The translations under genes were made by a program, and so were the position numbers. Positions 18,834 through 27,217 of a stretch of 64,000 bases of DNA are shown here, piece after piece; position 1 is the stretch's first letter, and every line of letters begins with the position of its first letter. Where the stretch lies: contig NZ_JACCBJ010000001.1 in assembly GCF_013408745.1 (NCBI RefSeq), positions 930,001-994,000 of the forward strand, in the 5' to 3' direction. The notes under the pieces are model-generated. The model ran no database searches, was not told the DNA's origin, and was given only the letters and a program-made list of their open reading frames with translations. Source of the stretch: Leifsonia soli. Its GTDB lineage: Bacteria > Actinomycetota > Actinomycetes > Actinomycetales > Microbacteriaceae.

Positions 18834-19754
18834 ATGGCCCTCGCCGCGTTCACGGGGGCGCCGCCGACGCAGGATCAGGAGCCCGCGGTCCGCCGCAAGA
18901 GCGGCATCGCGCTCGTCCTGCTGCTCCCCGGTGTCCTCTACCTCGTCCTGTTTTTCCTCACGCCGCTCATCTCGCTGATCATCACGTCCTTCCAGGCGCC
19001 GGTGGTCGACGGCGACATCGGGCAGTACCAGACCGCGTTCCAGTGGTCCAACTACACCGACTCGCTCGCCGAGTACTGGCCGCAGGTGCTGCGCTCGTTC
19101 GTGTACGCGCTGATCGCCACGGCGGCGGCGCTGCTGATCAGCTACCCGCTCGCCTACTTCATCGGCGTGAAGATGCGCGGCCGTCCCGTCCTGCAGAACC
19201 TGCTGATGACCCTGGTGATCGCGCCGTTCTTCATCAGCTTCCTGCTGCGGACGCTCGCCTGGAAGGCCATTCTGAGCGACGACGGCTGGATCGCGAGCTC
19301 GCTCAAGGCGGTCTCCATCCTCCCGCCGGACGCGCACATCACCGGGACGCCGTTCTCGGTGATCTTCGGTCTGACGTACAACTTCATCCCGTTCATGTGC
19401 CTCCCGCTGTACTCGACGCTGGAACGGCTCGACATCCGGCTCCTCGAAGCCGGACAGGACCTGTACGCCAGCCCGTGGACGACGTTCCGCAAGGTCACGG
19501 TGCCGCTGTCGATGCCGGGCATCGTCTCGGGGACGCTGCTCACCTTCATCCCCGCGGCCGGCGACTACATCAACGCGTCGCAGGACTTCCTCGGCGCCGC
19601 GGACACGTCGATGATCGGAAACGTCATCGAGAGCAACTTCCTCGTGCTGCAGAACTATCCGACGGCGGCGGCGATGTCGGTCGTGCTGATGGCCGTCATC
19701 CTGGTGATCGTCGGCGTCTACGTGCGGCGGAGTGGAACGGAGGAGCTGCTGTGA
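18834..19754 (+). CDS. potB: PotB-type ABC permease
   Basis: 306 residues, six predicted membrane helices, with the binding-protein-dependent transport motif in the EAGQDLYASPWTTFRKV stretch (EAA loop) that contacts the ATPase. The family position, upstream of a second permease with a shorter N-terminus, fits PotB. It starts at the base after the potA stop and overlaps potC by 4 bp (GTGA). Confidence 0.9.
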   Translation: MALAAFTGAPPTQDQEPAVRRKSGIALVLLLPGVLYLVLFFLTPLISLIITSFQAPVVDGDIGQYQTAFQWSNYTDSLAEYWPQVLRSFVYALIATAAALLISYPLAYFIGVKMRGRPVLQNLLMTLVIAPFFISFLLRTLAWKAILSDDGWIASSLKAVSILPPDAHITGTPFSVIFGLTYNFIPFMCLPLYSTLERLDIRLLEAGQDLYASPWTTFRKVTVPLSMPGIVSGTLLTFIPAAGDYINASQDFLGAADTSMIGNVIESNFLVLQNYPTAAAMSVVLMAVILVIVGVYVRRSGTEELL

Positions 19755-20602
19755 CCACGATGGCGACGCCCACCGACACCAGCACGCCGCCGACCGCGGC
19801 GAAGGGCCGGCGGCGGTACAAGGGGATCGGGCTCGGCGTCTACGCGTTCCTCGCCCTGGCGTTCCTGCTCATCCCGATCGTCTACACGTTCGTGTTCTCG
19901 TTCAACGACGCGATCAAGAACAACATCGCCTGGCGCGGGTTCACCCTCCGCAACTGGACGAACGTCTGCGACGCGGCCGGCATCTGCGACGCGTTCATGG
20001 CCAGCATCATCATCGGCATCATCTCGACCGTGGTCGCGACCGTGCTCGGCACGATGATCGCGATCGCGCTGATGCGCTACCGGTTCCGCTTCCGGTCGCA
20101 GACCAGCCTCCTGCTGTTCCTGCCCATGGCGAGCCCCGAGGTCGTGCTCGGCGCCGGCCTTGCCGCCCAGTTCCTGAGCCTCGGCGTCAACAAGGGCTTC
20201 ATGACGATCATCATCGCCCACGTGATGTTCTGCATCAGCTTCGTCGTGGTGACGGTGAAGGCGCGCGTCGCGTCGCTCGACCCGGCGCTCGAGGAGGCCG
20301 GACGCGACCTGTACGGGTCGCCGAACGCCGTGTTCTGGCGCATCACCTTCCCGTTGCTGCTCCCGGGCATCGCGTCCGCGGCGCTGCTGTCGTTCTCGTT
20401 GAGCTTCGACGACTTCATCATCACGAACTTCAACGCGGGGGCGGTGACGACGTTCCCGATGTACATCTACATCGCGGCGTCCCGCGGCATCCCGGCGCAG
20501 GCGAACGTGATCGCGAGCGCGGTCTTCATCCTGACGATCCTCGTGGTGCTGATCTCGCAGCTCACGGCCGCCGCCCGAGCGAAGCGTCTCGCCCGCCAAT
20601 AG
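19751..20602 (+). CDS. potC: PotC-type ABC permease
   Basis: 283 residues from the GTG at 19751, overlapping the potB stop. About six transmembrane helices; the EAA loop is EEAGRDLYGSPNAVFWRI. It forms the heterodimeric channel with PotB. The C-terminal segment SFDDFIITNF is typical of PotC. The operon ends in the 32-bp palindrome at 20610-20683. Confidence 0.9.
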   Translation: MTTMATPTDTSTPPTAAKGRRRYKGIGLGVYAFLALAFLLIPIVYTFVFSFNDAIKNNIAWRGFTLRNWTNVCDAAGICDAFMASIIIGIISTVVATVLGTMIAIALMRYRFRFRSQTSLLLFLPMASPEVVLGAGLAAQFLSLGVNKGFMTIIIAHVMFCISFVVVTVKARVASLDPALEEAGRDLYGSPNAVFWRITFPLLLPGIASAALLSFSLSFDDFIITNFNAGAVTTFPMYIYIAASRGIPAQANVIASAVFILTILVVLISQLTAAARAKRLARQ

Positions 20603-20609
20603 CCCGCTC

Positions 20610-20683
20610 CCCACCGTCGAGTACGCAAAAACTGCACGCTTGTTCCCTCCAAAGCGTGCAGTTTTTGCGTACTCGACGGTGGG
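20610..20683. terminator. Long palindrome, dispersed-repeat family, convergent junction 2
   Basis: Perfect 32-nt arms (20610-20641 and 20652-20683) with a 10-nt loop. It starts 8 bp after the potC stop and ends 5 bp before the asparaginase stop, so it can end transcripts from both sides. Its outer 25 nt match the element at 14846-14911, while the loop differs. Confidence 0.88.
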
Positions 20684-20687
20684 TGTC

Positions 20688-21713
20688 TCAGGCGTAGGAG
20701 GCGCGGATTGCGCCCACGGGCTCGCCGCGGCCGAGCACGGCGAGGTCGAGCTTCGGTGCGACCCGGTCGACGTCGTCGTGCGTGAGCGCGCCGGCGTCCG
20801 CCAGCAGTCGCAGCGCGACGATGGAGGCGGCACGCAGGCTGCCGTCGAGCACCTTCAGCGTCACGGTCGTCCCGTCGGGAGCGGCCATGACCATCACGCC
20901 CTCCGCTCCGCCCTTGGCGAAGACCCCGAGCTCGTCGATGACGACCGTGTTCGCGCGTCCCGGTCCGTCGATCGCCCAGCCGTCCGCGAGCACCGCGTTC
21001 TTGAGCAGCGCGGCGTTGCGGAACAGCGCGAACGGCGATCCCTCCGACGCGGTCGCGATGCGCTGGATGCCGCGGGCCAGGGCGATCAGCGACATCGCGT
21101 GCACCGGGGCACCGCATCCGTCGATCCCGGTCGCGACGACCTTCTCGCCCGTGAAGCGCTCGACCGTGTCGCGGATGTGCTGCTGGATGGGATGCTGCGG
21201 GTCGAGGTAGCTCTCGGTCGGCCAGCCGTTCACCCGGCAGGCGAGCAGCATCGCGGCGTGCTTGCCCGAGCAGTTCATGTACAGGGGATGCCTGTGCTCG
21301 CCCGCGCGGACCAGGTCGTCGCGCGCGGCGGCATCGAGCGGCCAGTCGGCCGGGCAGCGGAGTGCGTCCTCCGTCAGCTGCGCCTGCGCGAGCAGCTTGC
21401 GCACCACCGAGAGATGGGCCGGGGTGCCCGCGTGACTAGCGGTCGCGAGCACGGCGCTCGCACCCTCCAGCGGCACGCCGGCGCCCATCACGGCCACCGC
21501 TTGGAACGGCTTCATGCTCGACCGGGGGAACACCGGCTTGTCCGGCGCTCCGAGGGTGCGGACGACGTCGCCCTCCGGCCCGAGCACGACCGCCGAGCCG
21601 GCGTGGCGCGACTCGACGAATCCGCTGCGCTCGACGACCGCCAGCTCGACGGCCTCCGCCGTGCTGAACACCGCCGGCGACGCCGTTCCGGGAGTCTGCG
21701 GTTCGGCGCTCAC
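20688..21713 (-). CDS. L-asparaginase, Rhizobium etli AnsA-like type
   Basis: 341 residues. It belongs to the asparaginase family distinct from E. coli AnsA/AnsB: the S-x-x-K pair of the serine-lysine active site appears in PRSSMKPFQA, and further conserved parts are ATASHAGTPAH, MNCSGKHAAM and GCGAPVHAMSL. It hydrolyses asparagine to aspartate and ammonia. Its start overlaps the stop of the upstream aminotransferase gene by 4 bp, so the two are co-translated and together point to amino-acid nitrogen catabolism. Cytoplasmic; no signal peptide. Confidence 0.9.
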   Translation of the reverse strand: MSAEPQTPGTASPAVFSTAEAVELAVVERSGFVESRHAGSAVVLGPEGDVVRTLGAPDKPVFPRSSMKPFQAVAVMGAGVPLEGASAVLATASHAGTPAHLSVVRKLLAQAQLTEDALRCPADWPLDAAARDDLVRAGEHRHPLYMNCSGKHAAMLLACRVNGWPTESYLDPQHPIQQHIRDTVERFTGEKVVATGIDGCGAPVHAMSLIALARGIQRIATASEGSPFALFRNAALLKNAVLADGWAIDGPGRANTVVIDELGVFAKGGAEGVMVMAAPDGTTVTLKVLDGSLRAASIVALRLLADAGALTHDDVDRVAPKLDLAVLGRGEPVGAIRASYA

Positions 21714-23077
21714 AGTGCGGCGATGGCGTCGTCGATCACCGACACGGCGTCGGCGATGAGCTCGTCGGAGACGGCGAGGCTCGGGAGAAAGCGCAGCACG
21801 TTGCCCCAGGTGCCCGCGTTCAGGAAGAGGATGCCCTGCTGGGCCGCCGCCTGGATGATCGCATTGACGGCGTCGGGGTTGGGCTCCTTGGTCGTCTGCG
21901 CGGTGCCGGGCTTGACGAGCTCGACGGCGATCATCGCGCCGATGCCGCGGACGTCGCCGATGATGTCGTACTTCTGCTGCAGCTTCTCAAGCGCCGGCTT
22001 GAGGGCGTTCTCGATGCGCTTGCCCTCGGCGAGGAGGTCGTTGCGCTCGATGGTCTCGAAGACGGCGACGGCGGCCGCCGCGGCGACCGGGTTGCCGCCG
22101 AAGGTCCCGCCGAGACCGCCGGGCTGCGCGGAGTCCATGATCTCGGCGCGGCCGGTGACGGCGGCAAGCGGCAGGCCGCCGGCGATGCCCTTTGCGCTGA
22201 GGACGAGGTCGGGGACGACCCCGAAGTGCTCGCTGGCGTAGAACGCGCCGGTGCGCGCCATCCCGCTCTGGATCTCATCCGCGATGAAGACGACTCCGTT
22301 GGCCGTGCACCACTCCTGCAGGGCGGCGAGGTAGCCGTCGGCGGGGACGATGAAGCCGCCCTCGCCCTGGATCGGCTCGGCGACGAGGCAGGCGAGGTCG
22401 GAGGCTCCGACGACCTTCTCGAGGTACGCGATGGTGCGCGCTGCCGCCTCGGCGCCGCTCAGTCCGTCACGGTAGGGGTACGAGTTCGGCGCGTGGTAGA
22501 CGTCGCCGGCGAACGGGCCGAAGCCGGTCGCGTACGGCATGGCCTTGTAGTTCATGGCCATGGTGAGGTTGGTGCGGCCGTGGTACGCGTGGTCCAGGAC
22601 GGCGACGGCACGGCGGCCCGTGTGCTTGCGGGCGATCTTGACGCCGTTCTCGACGGCCTCCGCGCCGGAGTTGACCAGAACGGTCTTCTTCGCGTGGTCG
22701 CCGGGGGTGTGCTCGGCGAGGAGCTCGGCCACCCGCACGTACTCCTCGTACGGAGTGATCGTGAAGAGCGTGTGGATGACGTCCTGCAGCTGCCCAGCGG
22801 CGGCCTCCACGACGGCGGTCTCGGTGTGGCCGACGGTCGTGACCCCGATGCCCGCGCCGAAGTCGACGAACTGATTGCCGTCGACATCCACGAGGATGGC
22901 GCCGTTGGCGCGCGCGATGTACACCGGCAGGGCGGAGGAGACGCCGGTCGGCACGACGGCCAGGCGTCGCTGGTGCAGCTCCTGCGATTTGGGGCCGGGT
23001 ACGGCCGTGACGATGCGGCGTTCTTGTGGAACGGAGTAGACGGGCGCGGGGGTGCTCACGGTGTCAGTCATGGTCAT
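21710..23077 (-). CDS. gabT: 4-aminobutyrate aminotransferase
   Basis: 455 residues if translated from the ATG at 23077, or 453 from the ATG at 23071. A -10 box TAGACT (minus strand, 23081-23086) lies very close, so the message is leaderless or nearly so. Class III PLP aminotransferase motifs: GAEAVENGVKIARKHTGR, VEPIQGEGG, FIADEIQSGMARTG and the PLP lysine in SAKGIAGG. It converts GABA and 2-oxoglutarate to succinate semialdehyde and glutamate. With the polyamine transporter next door it would complete a putrescine-to-GABA route, although the intermediate enzymes are not in this window. A close paralogue lies at 27218. Confidence 0.93.
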   Translation of the reverse strand: MTMTDTVSTPAPVYSVPQERRIVTAVPGPKSQELHQRRLAVVPTGVSSALPVYIARANGAILVDVDGNQFVDFGAGIGVTTVGHTETAVVEAAAGQLQDVIHTLFTITPYEEYVRVAELLAEHTPGDHAKKTVLVNSGAEAVENGVKIARKHTGRRAVAVLDHAYHGRTNLTMAMNYKAMPYATGFGPFAGDVYHAPNSYPYRDGLSGAEAAARTIAYLEKVVGASDLACLVAEPIQGEGGFIVPADGYLAALQEWCTANGVVFIADEIQSGMARTGAFYASEHFGVVPDLVLSAKGIAGGLPLAAVTGRAEIMDSAQPGGLGGTFGGNPVAAAAAVAVFETIERNDLLAEGKRIENALKPALEKLQQKYDIIGDVRGIGAMIAVELVKPGTAQTTKEPNPDAVNAIIQAAAQQGILFLNAGTWGNVLRFLPSLAVSDELIADAVSVIDDAIAAL

Positions 23078-23108
23078 CCGAGTCTAGCCGCGGTGCGAGA
23101 ATCGGAGC

Positions 23109-23582
23109 ATGAAGCTCGAGCACGCGTACGCGATCGACCTGCAGTGGACCGGCAACCGCGGGACGGGCACCAGCGGCTACAAGGACTACGGGCGCGACCA
23201 CGTGGTGAGCGCCGAGGGCAAGCTGCCCATCGAGGGTTCGGCCGACCGCGTGTTCTTCGGCGACCGCGACCGCTGGAATCCGGAGGAGCTGCTGCTCGCC
23301 GCGCTCGCCCAGTGCCACATGCTGAGCTACCTCGCGGAGGCGGCGGGCGCCGGGGTGGTGGTCGTCGGATACACCGACGCCGCGACCGGCACCATGGAGC
23401 AGACCGGCAACGGGGGCGGCCACTTCACCGAGGTGACCCTGCGCCCGCGCGTGACGATCGCCGATCCCTCGCAGGCGGAGCTCGCCGCATCCCTCCACGC
23501 TCCTGCCTCGGAGAAGTGCTTCATCGCCGCGAGCGTGAACTTCCCCGTGCACCACCGCCCCGAGACCCTCACTCTCGTCTGA
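23109..23582 (+). CDS. OsmC/Ohr-family protein
   Basis: 157 residues. The two peroxidatic/resolving cysteines of the family are present (AQCHM near residue 66 and EKCFIA near residue 138). OsmC proteins reduce organic hydroperoxides with thiol cofactors. GAGAAT ends 6 nt before the ATG, fitting a leaderless start and a promoter divergent from gabT. The gene ends at the third long palindrome. Confidence 0.9.
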   Translation: MKLEHAYAIDLQWTGNRGTGTSGYKDYGRDHVVSAEGKLPIEGSADRVFFGDRDRWNPEELLLAALAQCHMLSYLAEAAGAGVVVVGYTDAATGTMEQTGNGGGHFTEVTLRPRVTIADPSQAELAASLHAPASEKCFIAASVNFPVHHRPETLTLV

Positions 23583-23590
23583 GCCTCCCG

Positions 23591-23666
23591 CCCCACCGTC
23601 GAGTCCGCGAATTTTGCACGCGACACGCCGCGGGTGCGTGCAAAGATCGCGGACTCGACGGTGGGG
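23591..23666. terminator. Long palindrome, dispersed-repeat family, convergent junction 3
   Basis: 31-nt arms (23591-23621 and 23636-23666) pair with only two mismatched positions. The outer part CCCCACCGTCGAGT is shared with the two other elements, whereas the inner part has diverged on both arms together, so pairing is kept. It lies between osmC and the small minus-strand gene. Confidence 0.82.
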
Positions 23667-23679
23667 GCGGGGACGAGGG

Positions 23680-23910
23680 TTAGGCGCAGCCGAGGCGCGG
23701 GGCGGGGGCGGGGGCGGGCACAGCGGGGGTGGCGGTCTGGGGCGGCTCTGCGGCCGCCCAGCGGCGGATCGCCGCGCGCCAGCGGTCGTCGCGCGTGAGC
23801 GGGGGCGGCTGCACGACGCCCGAGTCGCGCTGCGCCTGCAGCACAGCCTCCTCGCGCTGGCGCTCGGCGAGATCGGCGACGGAGATGGACCAGAAGAACA
23901 GCGGATGCAT
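23680..23910 (-). CDS. Small hypothetical protein, 76 residues
   Basis: I do not recognise this protein. The ATG at 23910 is preferred over the GTG at 23919 because AGGTGG (plus-strand 23916-23921) is well spaced before it. Features: a short hydrophobic start (HPLFFWSIS), a charged helical middle with Glu/Arg/Gln, the segment DDRWRAAIRRW, and an Ala/Pro-rich tail ending in Cys-Ala. It has a promoter-like pair TTGTAA/TAGCCT on the minus strand within the GGTTAC-repeat region, so it is probably expressed divergently from, and regulated with, the CGNR gene. Confidence 0.55.
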   Translation of the reverse strand: MHPLFFWSISVADLAERQREEAVLQAQRDSGVVQPPPLTRDDRWRAAIRRWAAAEPPQTATPAVPAPAPAPRLGCA

Positions 23911-23928
23911 GATAACCACCTATCTGTG

Positions 23929-23977
23929 TTGACAGGTTACAGGCTACCGTAACCCGCTATTCGGTTACAATGGTTAC
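23929..23977. promoter_or_regulatory. Divergent promoter with four GGTTAC/GTAACC hexamers
   Basis: GGTTAC occurs at 23935-23940, 23963-23968 and 23972-23977, and its complement GTAACC at 23949-23954. The plus-strand -10 TACAAT (23966-23971) is followed by exactly 6 nt and the ATG of the CGNR gene, so that transcript is leaderless. The minus-strand -10 TAGCCT (23941-23946) with TTGTAA (23965-23970) serves the small gene. The hexamers overlap both promoters, as expected for a repressor operator. Confidence 0.5.
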
Positions 23978-24451
23978 ATGCGTACGAATGCTCCCGAGCT
24001 CGGAGCCGAGCTGCTGGTCTCCTTCCTCAACACGCTCGACGTGGAGGACGACGTCGACCAGCTGGCCGACGACGCGGGTCACCGCCGCTGGGCGGCCGAG
24101 CACGGCCTGGAGCCGGGCGACCGGACGACCGCCCGGCACGCCCGGGATGCGCTCCGGGCCGTCGTGGACGGCGATGCCGCCGCCCTCCCGGCCCTCCGGC
24201 TCCCGGTCGTCGCCGCACCCGGCTCCGTCGACCTGAGCCCGCGGACCTCCGCGGACGCGGCCGTCGCGAGCGCCCTGGTCCTCAGCGTCCAGGGCAAGCT
24301 CGGCCGCGTGAAGCTCTGCGGGGGAGAGGACTGCCGCTGGGCGTTCTACGACGCCTCGCGGAACGGCTCGCGGCAGTGGTGCAGCATGGAGGTGTGCGGC
24401 AACCGGCAGAAGGCGCGCACCTACCGCTCGAAGGATCGCGACGGATCCTGA
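23978..24451 (+). CDS. CGNR zinc finger protein, putative regulator
   Basis: 157 residues. The N-terminal part is the ABATE-like alpha/beta domain common to this family; the C-terminal 45 residues hold the CGNR zinc finger with four cysteines (LCGGEDC and WCSMEVCGNR) and a basic tail. Members are thought to be stress-responsive transcription regulators; DNA binding by the finger is inferred. The gene starts directly after a TACAAT -10 box and its promoter is full of GGTTAC hexamers, suggesting autoregulation. It ends 7 bp before the stop of the convergent acyltransferase gene. Confidence 0.88.
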   Translation: MRTNAPELGAELLVSFLNTLDVEDDVDQLADDAGHRRWAAEHGLEPGDRTTARHARDALRAVVDGDAAALPALRLPVVAAPGSVDLSPRTSADAAVASALVLSVQGKLGRVKLCGGEDCRWAFYDASRNGSRQWCSMEVCGNRQKARTYRSKDRDGS

Positions 24452-24458
24452 CCCGACG

Positions 24459-25217
24459 CTAGAGGCGCTCGGGCCGCAGCGCGCGCTTGACCCGCTCGAC
24501 GGTGTTCGCGGGAGGCGCCTCGTTGTACGCGTTGGCCAGCTCCTGCCCCGTGAGGTCGTGGATGGCCGCCATGATCGCATCCGTCGCCTGGCGCCGGGCG
24601 CGCCCCGACTCGGCCGGACCGAAGTGCGACAGGTCGATGGGCGTGCCGAACGTGACCGTGATGCGGTGCGGCTTCGGGAAGCGCGCCCCGACCGGCTGCA
24701 TCTGGTCGGTGCCGATCAGCCCGACCGGGACGACGACGGCGCCGGTGGTCAGCGCCAGCCAGCCGATCCCGGTGCGGCCGCGATAGAGCCGGCCGTCGAG
24801 CGACCGGGTGCCCTCCGGGTACAGCGCGAACGCGGCACCCGTCTCGATGATCTTGCGGGACTGGTCCAGGGCCTCCTGGGCGGCGGCGCCGGCGCCGCGC
24901 TTCACGCCGACGGCGCCGATCGCGGTGAAGAAGGCGCGGGAGACCCGTCCCTTCAGACCGGTGCCCTCGAAGTAGCTGGACTTCGCGAGGAACTGCACCC
25001 GCCGAGGCGCCGTCATCGGGATCACGACCGAGTCGATGAACGACAGATGGTTGCTGGCGAGGATCACCGCTCCGTGCTTGGGGACGTTGCGCTTGCCGAT
25101 CACCCGCGGCCGGTACACCAGCTTCAGGAAGGGTGCCATCAGGACGCGGCCGAGGAAGTACAGCGCGCCGGGCCTCTTCACCTCGGCGGCACCGTCGTCC
25201 GGATCGTCGATGCTCAC
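24459..25217 (-). CDS. plsC: 1-acyl-sn-glycerol-3-phosphate acyltransferase
   Basis: 252 residues. The acyltransferase motifs are SNHLSFIDS (HX4D catalytic pair, about residue 56) and YPEGTRSLDG (about residue 138). It transfers an acyl chain to lysophosphatidic acid to make phosphatidic acid, at the inner face of the membrane. TAACCT (minus strand, 25224-25229) followed by 6 nt and the GTG start indicates a leaderless message. Members of this family in actinobacteria also include other lysolipid acyltransferases, so the exact substrate is open. Confidence 0.88.
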   Translation of the reverse strand: MSIDDPDDGAAEVKRPGALYFLGRVLMAPFLKLVYRPRVIGKRNVPKHGAVILASNHLSFIDSVVIPMTAPRRVQFLAKSSYFEGTGLKGRVSRAFFTAIGAVGVKRGAGAAAQEALDQSRKIIETGAAFALYPEGTRSLDGRLYRGRTGIGWLALTTGAVVVPVGLIGTDQMQPVGARFPKPHRITVTFGTPIDLSHFGPAESGRARRQATDAIMAAIHDLTGQELANAYNEAPPANTVERVKRALRPERL

Positions 25218-25287
25218 CTCTCGAGGTTAAGTGCGGCCGCATGCCGGCGCAGGCATGTATCGGCCGTCCTCGCCGACCGCGTCCCGG

Positions 25288-26145
25288 TCACGGCATGATC
25301 GGGTTCTTCTCGGGGCAGCCGAAACCCGCGGTGTAGATCAGGCAGCCCTCGACGAACCCCGTGTACCGCACGGCCAGCGGGGTGCCGAACCACGAGGTGT
25401 AGATGCGCGAGAAGTTGAGGTTGCCATAGGCCGCGCACGCTCCGCCGTCGCCGCCGAACGAGGTCTTCAGCGTCTGCGCATTCGGCTGGTACGGCGTGTA
25501 GTTGTACAGGTTGGCCGTGGCCTGGTTGAGGATGCTGACGCTGCCGGCGCCGCACGTCGCGTCCGGGTGGTACTGGATGCGGTTTCCGCCCACCTTGTAA
25601 CGCCAGTCGCCCGGATGCACGGTGTACTCGCGGAACTGCCAGGCGGCCCGGTAGACCTGGTTGAAGAATCCGAAGTAGCGCGCGTCGCAGTCGGCGGTGT
25701 CGGGGCAGCCGTACCCGGTGGCCTTCTGGTAGCCGGACGCGCTGGGCGCGGTGAGCAGGGACTGCTCCTTCTGCAGCAGCACGAGCAGCACCCGCGGGCT
25801 GATCGTGCACGCTTTCGCCACCCGCGCGATGATGCTGCTCGCCCGCTCGTTCGCGCGCGCCGGCATGGCCGTGCACCGGTCCTCCGAGGCCTTCTGCGCG
25901 GGCGCGTCCATCCGGAAGTCCGACAGGCAGGGCGAGTCGTCCTTCGGGCGGCAGGTGCGGTCTTCGAGGAACGTCTGGATCTGCCCGGCCGTCATCGCAT
26001 CCGGGTTGTAGAAGCTGTCGTCGCTGATGATGTAGCCCGGATAGAACGGCGTCGGCGGCTCGGCGACCGCGACAGCGGGCACCAGCGCGAGCGCCACCGC
26101 GGCGGCGGAGGCCGCGGCGATCACACGCAGGCGGGGGAGCCGCAT
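25288..26145 (-). CDS. Secreted Cys-rich protein, possible wall-active domain
   Basis: 285 residues with a clear Sec signal peptide (RLPRLRV then a long Ala-rich core, cleavage near AVAEP). The mature part has about ten cysteines, suggesting disulfides. The middle reads LLVLLQKEQSLL, followed by TGYGCPD and YFGFFNQVYRAAWQF, a pattern found in actinobacterial secreted proteins often labelled hemagglutinin-like; the Glu in KEQS and the helical context recall lysozyme-like transglycosylases, but this is inference. The gene starts 7 bp after the FKBP stop, so the two exported proteins are co-transcribed. Confidence 0.7.
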   Translation of the reverse strand: MRLPRLRVIAAASAAAVALALVPAVAVAEPPTPFYPGYIISDDSFYNPDAMTAGQIQTFLEDRTCRPKDDSPCLSDFRMDAPAQKASEDRCTAMPARANERASSIIARVAKACTISPRVLLVLLQKEQSLLTAPSASGYQKATGYGCPDTADCDARYFGFFNQVYRAAWQFREYTVHPGDWRYKVGGNRIQYHPDATCGAGSVSILNQATANLYNYTPYQPNAQTLKTSFGGDGGACAAYGNLNFSRIYTSWFGTPLAVRYTGFVEGCLIYTAGFGCPEKNPIMP

Positions 26146-26152
26146 GGTCGTC

Positions 26153-27133
26153 CTAGCGGGTGGTCTTCAGGATGTCGACGACGAACACCATGGTGTCGGT
26201 CGCGGTGATCTCGCCGGATCCCTGCGCGCCGTACCCGTCGGCCGGCGGGACGATCGCGATGACCTGCGAGCCGACCTTCTGGCCTTCGAGCGCCTTCTTG
26301 AAGCCCGCGACGACGCCGGTCGTCTGGAAGGTGGCGGGTGCGCCGCGGCTCCAGCTGGAGTCGAACATCTTGCCGTTCTTCCACAGCACGCCCTTGTACT
26401 GCACGGTGACCGTGTCGCCCGGCTGCACCGTCTCACCGTCGCCCTGCTTGAGCACTGCGACCTTGGTCTCCGTCGGCGGGTCCGCCTTCGGGATGGTGAT
26501 GTCCGGCTCGCCGGTCTTGGCGTTCAGCTTGACGGTCGGGAAGCCCTCGGTCGGTGCGACGGCTTTGCCGTTCGCGCGCGTCGGCGGCAGGTCGACGACG
26601 TCCGCCACGAACACGACGCTGTCCTTGTCGGTGAGGCTGAGCTTGGAGAGGTCGGTGTTGCCGAAGGCGGCCTTCGCCGGGGAGGTCAGGACGACCCGCG
26701 ATCCGACATGGAGGCACTCGACCGCGCGAACGAGGCCGGGGACGTATGCCTTGTCGTCGACCTGGATCGTCGCGGGGGCGGTCCCGTCGAAGCCCTGCGC
26801 GGCGGTGAGCTCCTTGCCGGTGGTGCCGTTGTAGGCGGCGAGCGCGATGTCGACGCTCGACCCTCCCTTCGCCTCGGCGCCCTTGCCGGTGATCACGACG
26901 GTGCGTTCCATGTCGGTCGCCTTGAGCGGCGAGGGGATGGTCACGTTCGGCGTCGCGCGGAAGTCGCCCGTCACCTTCACAGACTTCGACGCGTCGCCGG
27001 ACTTCAGGTTCTGGCAGGCGTTGGCGGCGGGCGTCGATGTCGGCGCCGGTGAACCGGAGCTGCACGCGGCGAGCCCGGAGACGAGCAGGGCCGCCGTCGC
27101 GGTGGCGGTCAGGGCCTTGAGAGAGGTACGCAC
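26153..27133 (-). CDS. FKBP-type peptidyl-prolyl isomerase lipoprotein
   Basis: 326 residues from the GTG at 27133. Signal peptide with lipobox LAAC about 20 residues in, so it is a membrane-anchored exported lipoprotein. Two FKBP-like domains: a degenerate first one (about residues 80-200) and an intact second one (about residues 225-326) with VTVQYKGVLW, FDSSW, VVAGFKKALEGQKVGSQV and IPPADGYG-like VPPADGYG. It assists folding of secreted proteins; the gene is followed by the secreted Cys-rich protein, a possible client. The promoter is divergent from the second aminotransferase. Confidence 0.9.
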   Translation of the reverse strand: MRTSLKALTATATAALLVSGLAACSSGSPAPTSTPAANACQNLKSGDASKSVKVTGDFRATPNVTIPSPLKATDMERTVVITGKGAEAKGGSSVDIALAAYNGTTGKELTAAQGFDGTAPATIQVDDKAYVPGLVRAVECLHVGSRVVLTSPAKAAFGNTDLSKLSLTDKDSVVFVADVVDLPPTRANGKAVAPTEGFPTVKLNAKTGEPDITIPKADPPTETKVAVLKQGDGETVQPGDTVTVQYKGVLWKNGKMFDSSWSRGAPATFQTTGVVAGFKKALEGQKVGSQVIAIVPPADGYGAQGSGEITATDTMVFVVDILKTTR

Positions 27134-27217
27134 GGTCGTCCATCCTGCCCTATCCGCCTCCGTCGAAGCTGACAGCCGGTCATGGGAGTGCTGGATGCGC
27201 CACCTACGATGGAGGAC

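Noticed and set aside
14821..23670. CRISPR array from the repeated palindromes
   Set aside because: Copies are kilobases apart, are palindromic, sit at gene ends and have no regular spacers; no cas genes are present.
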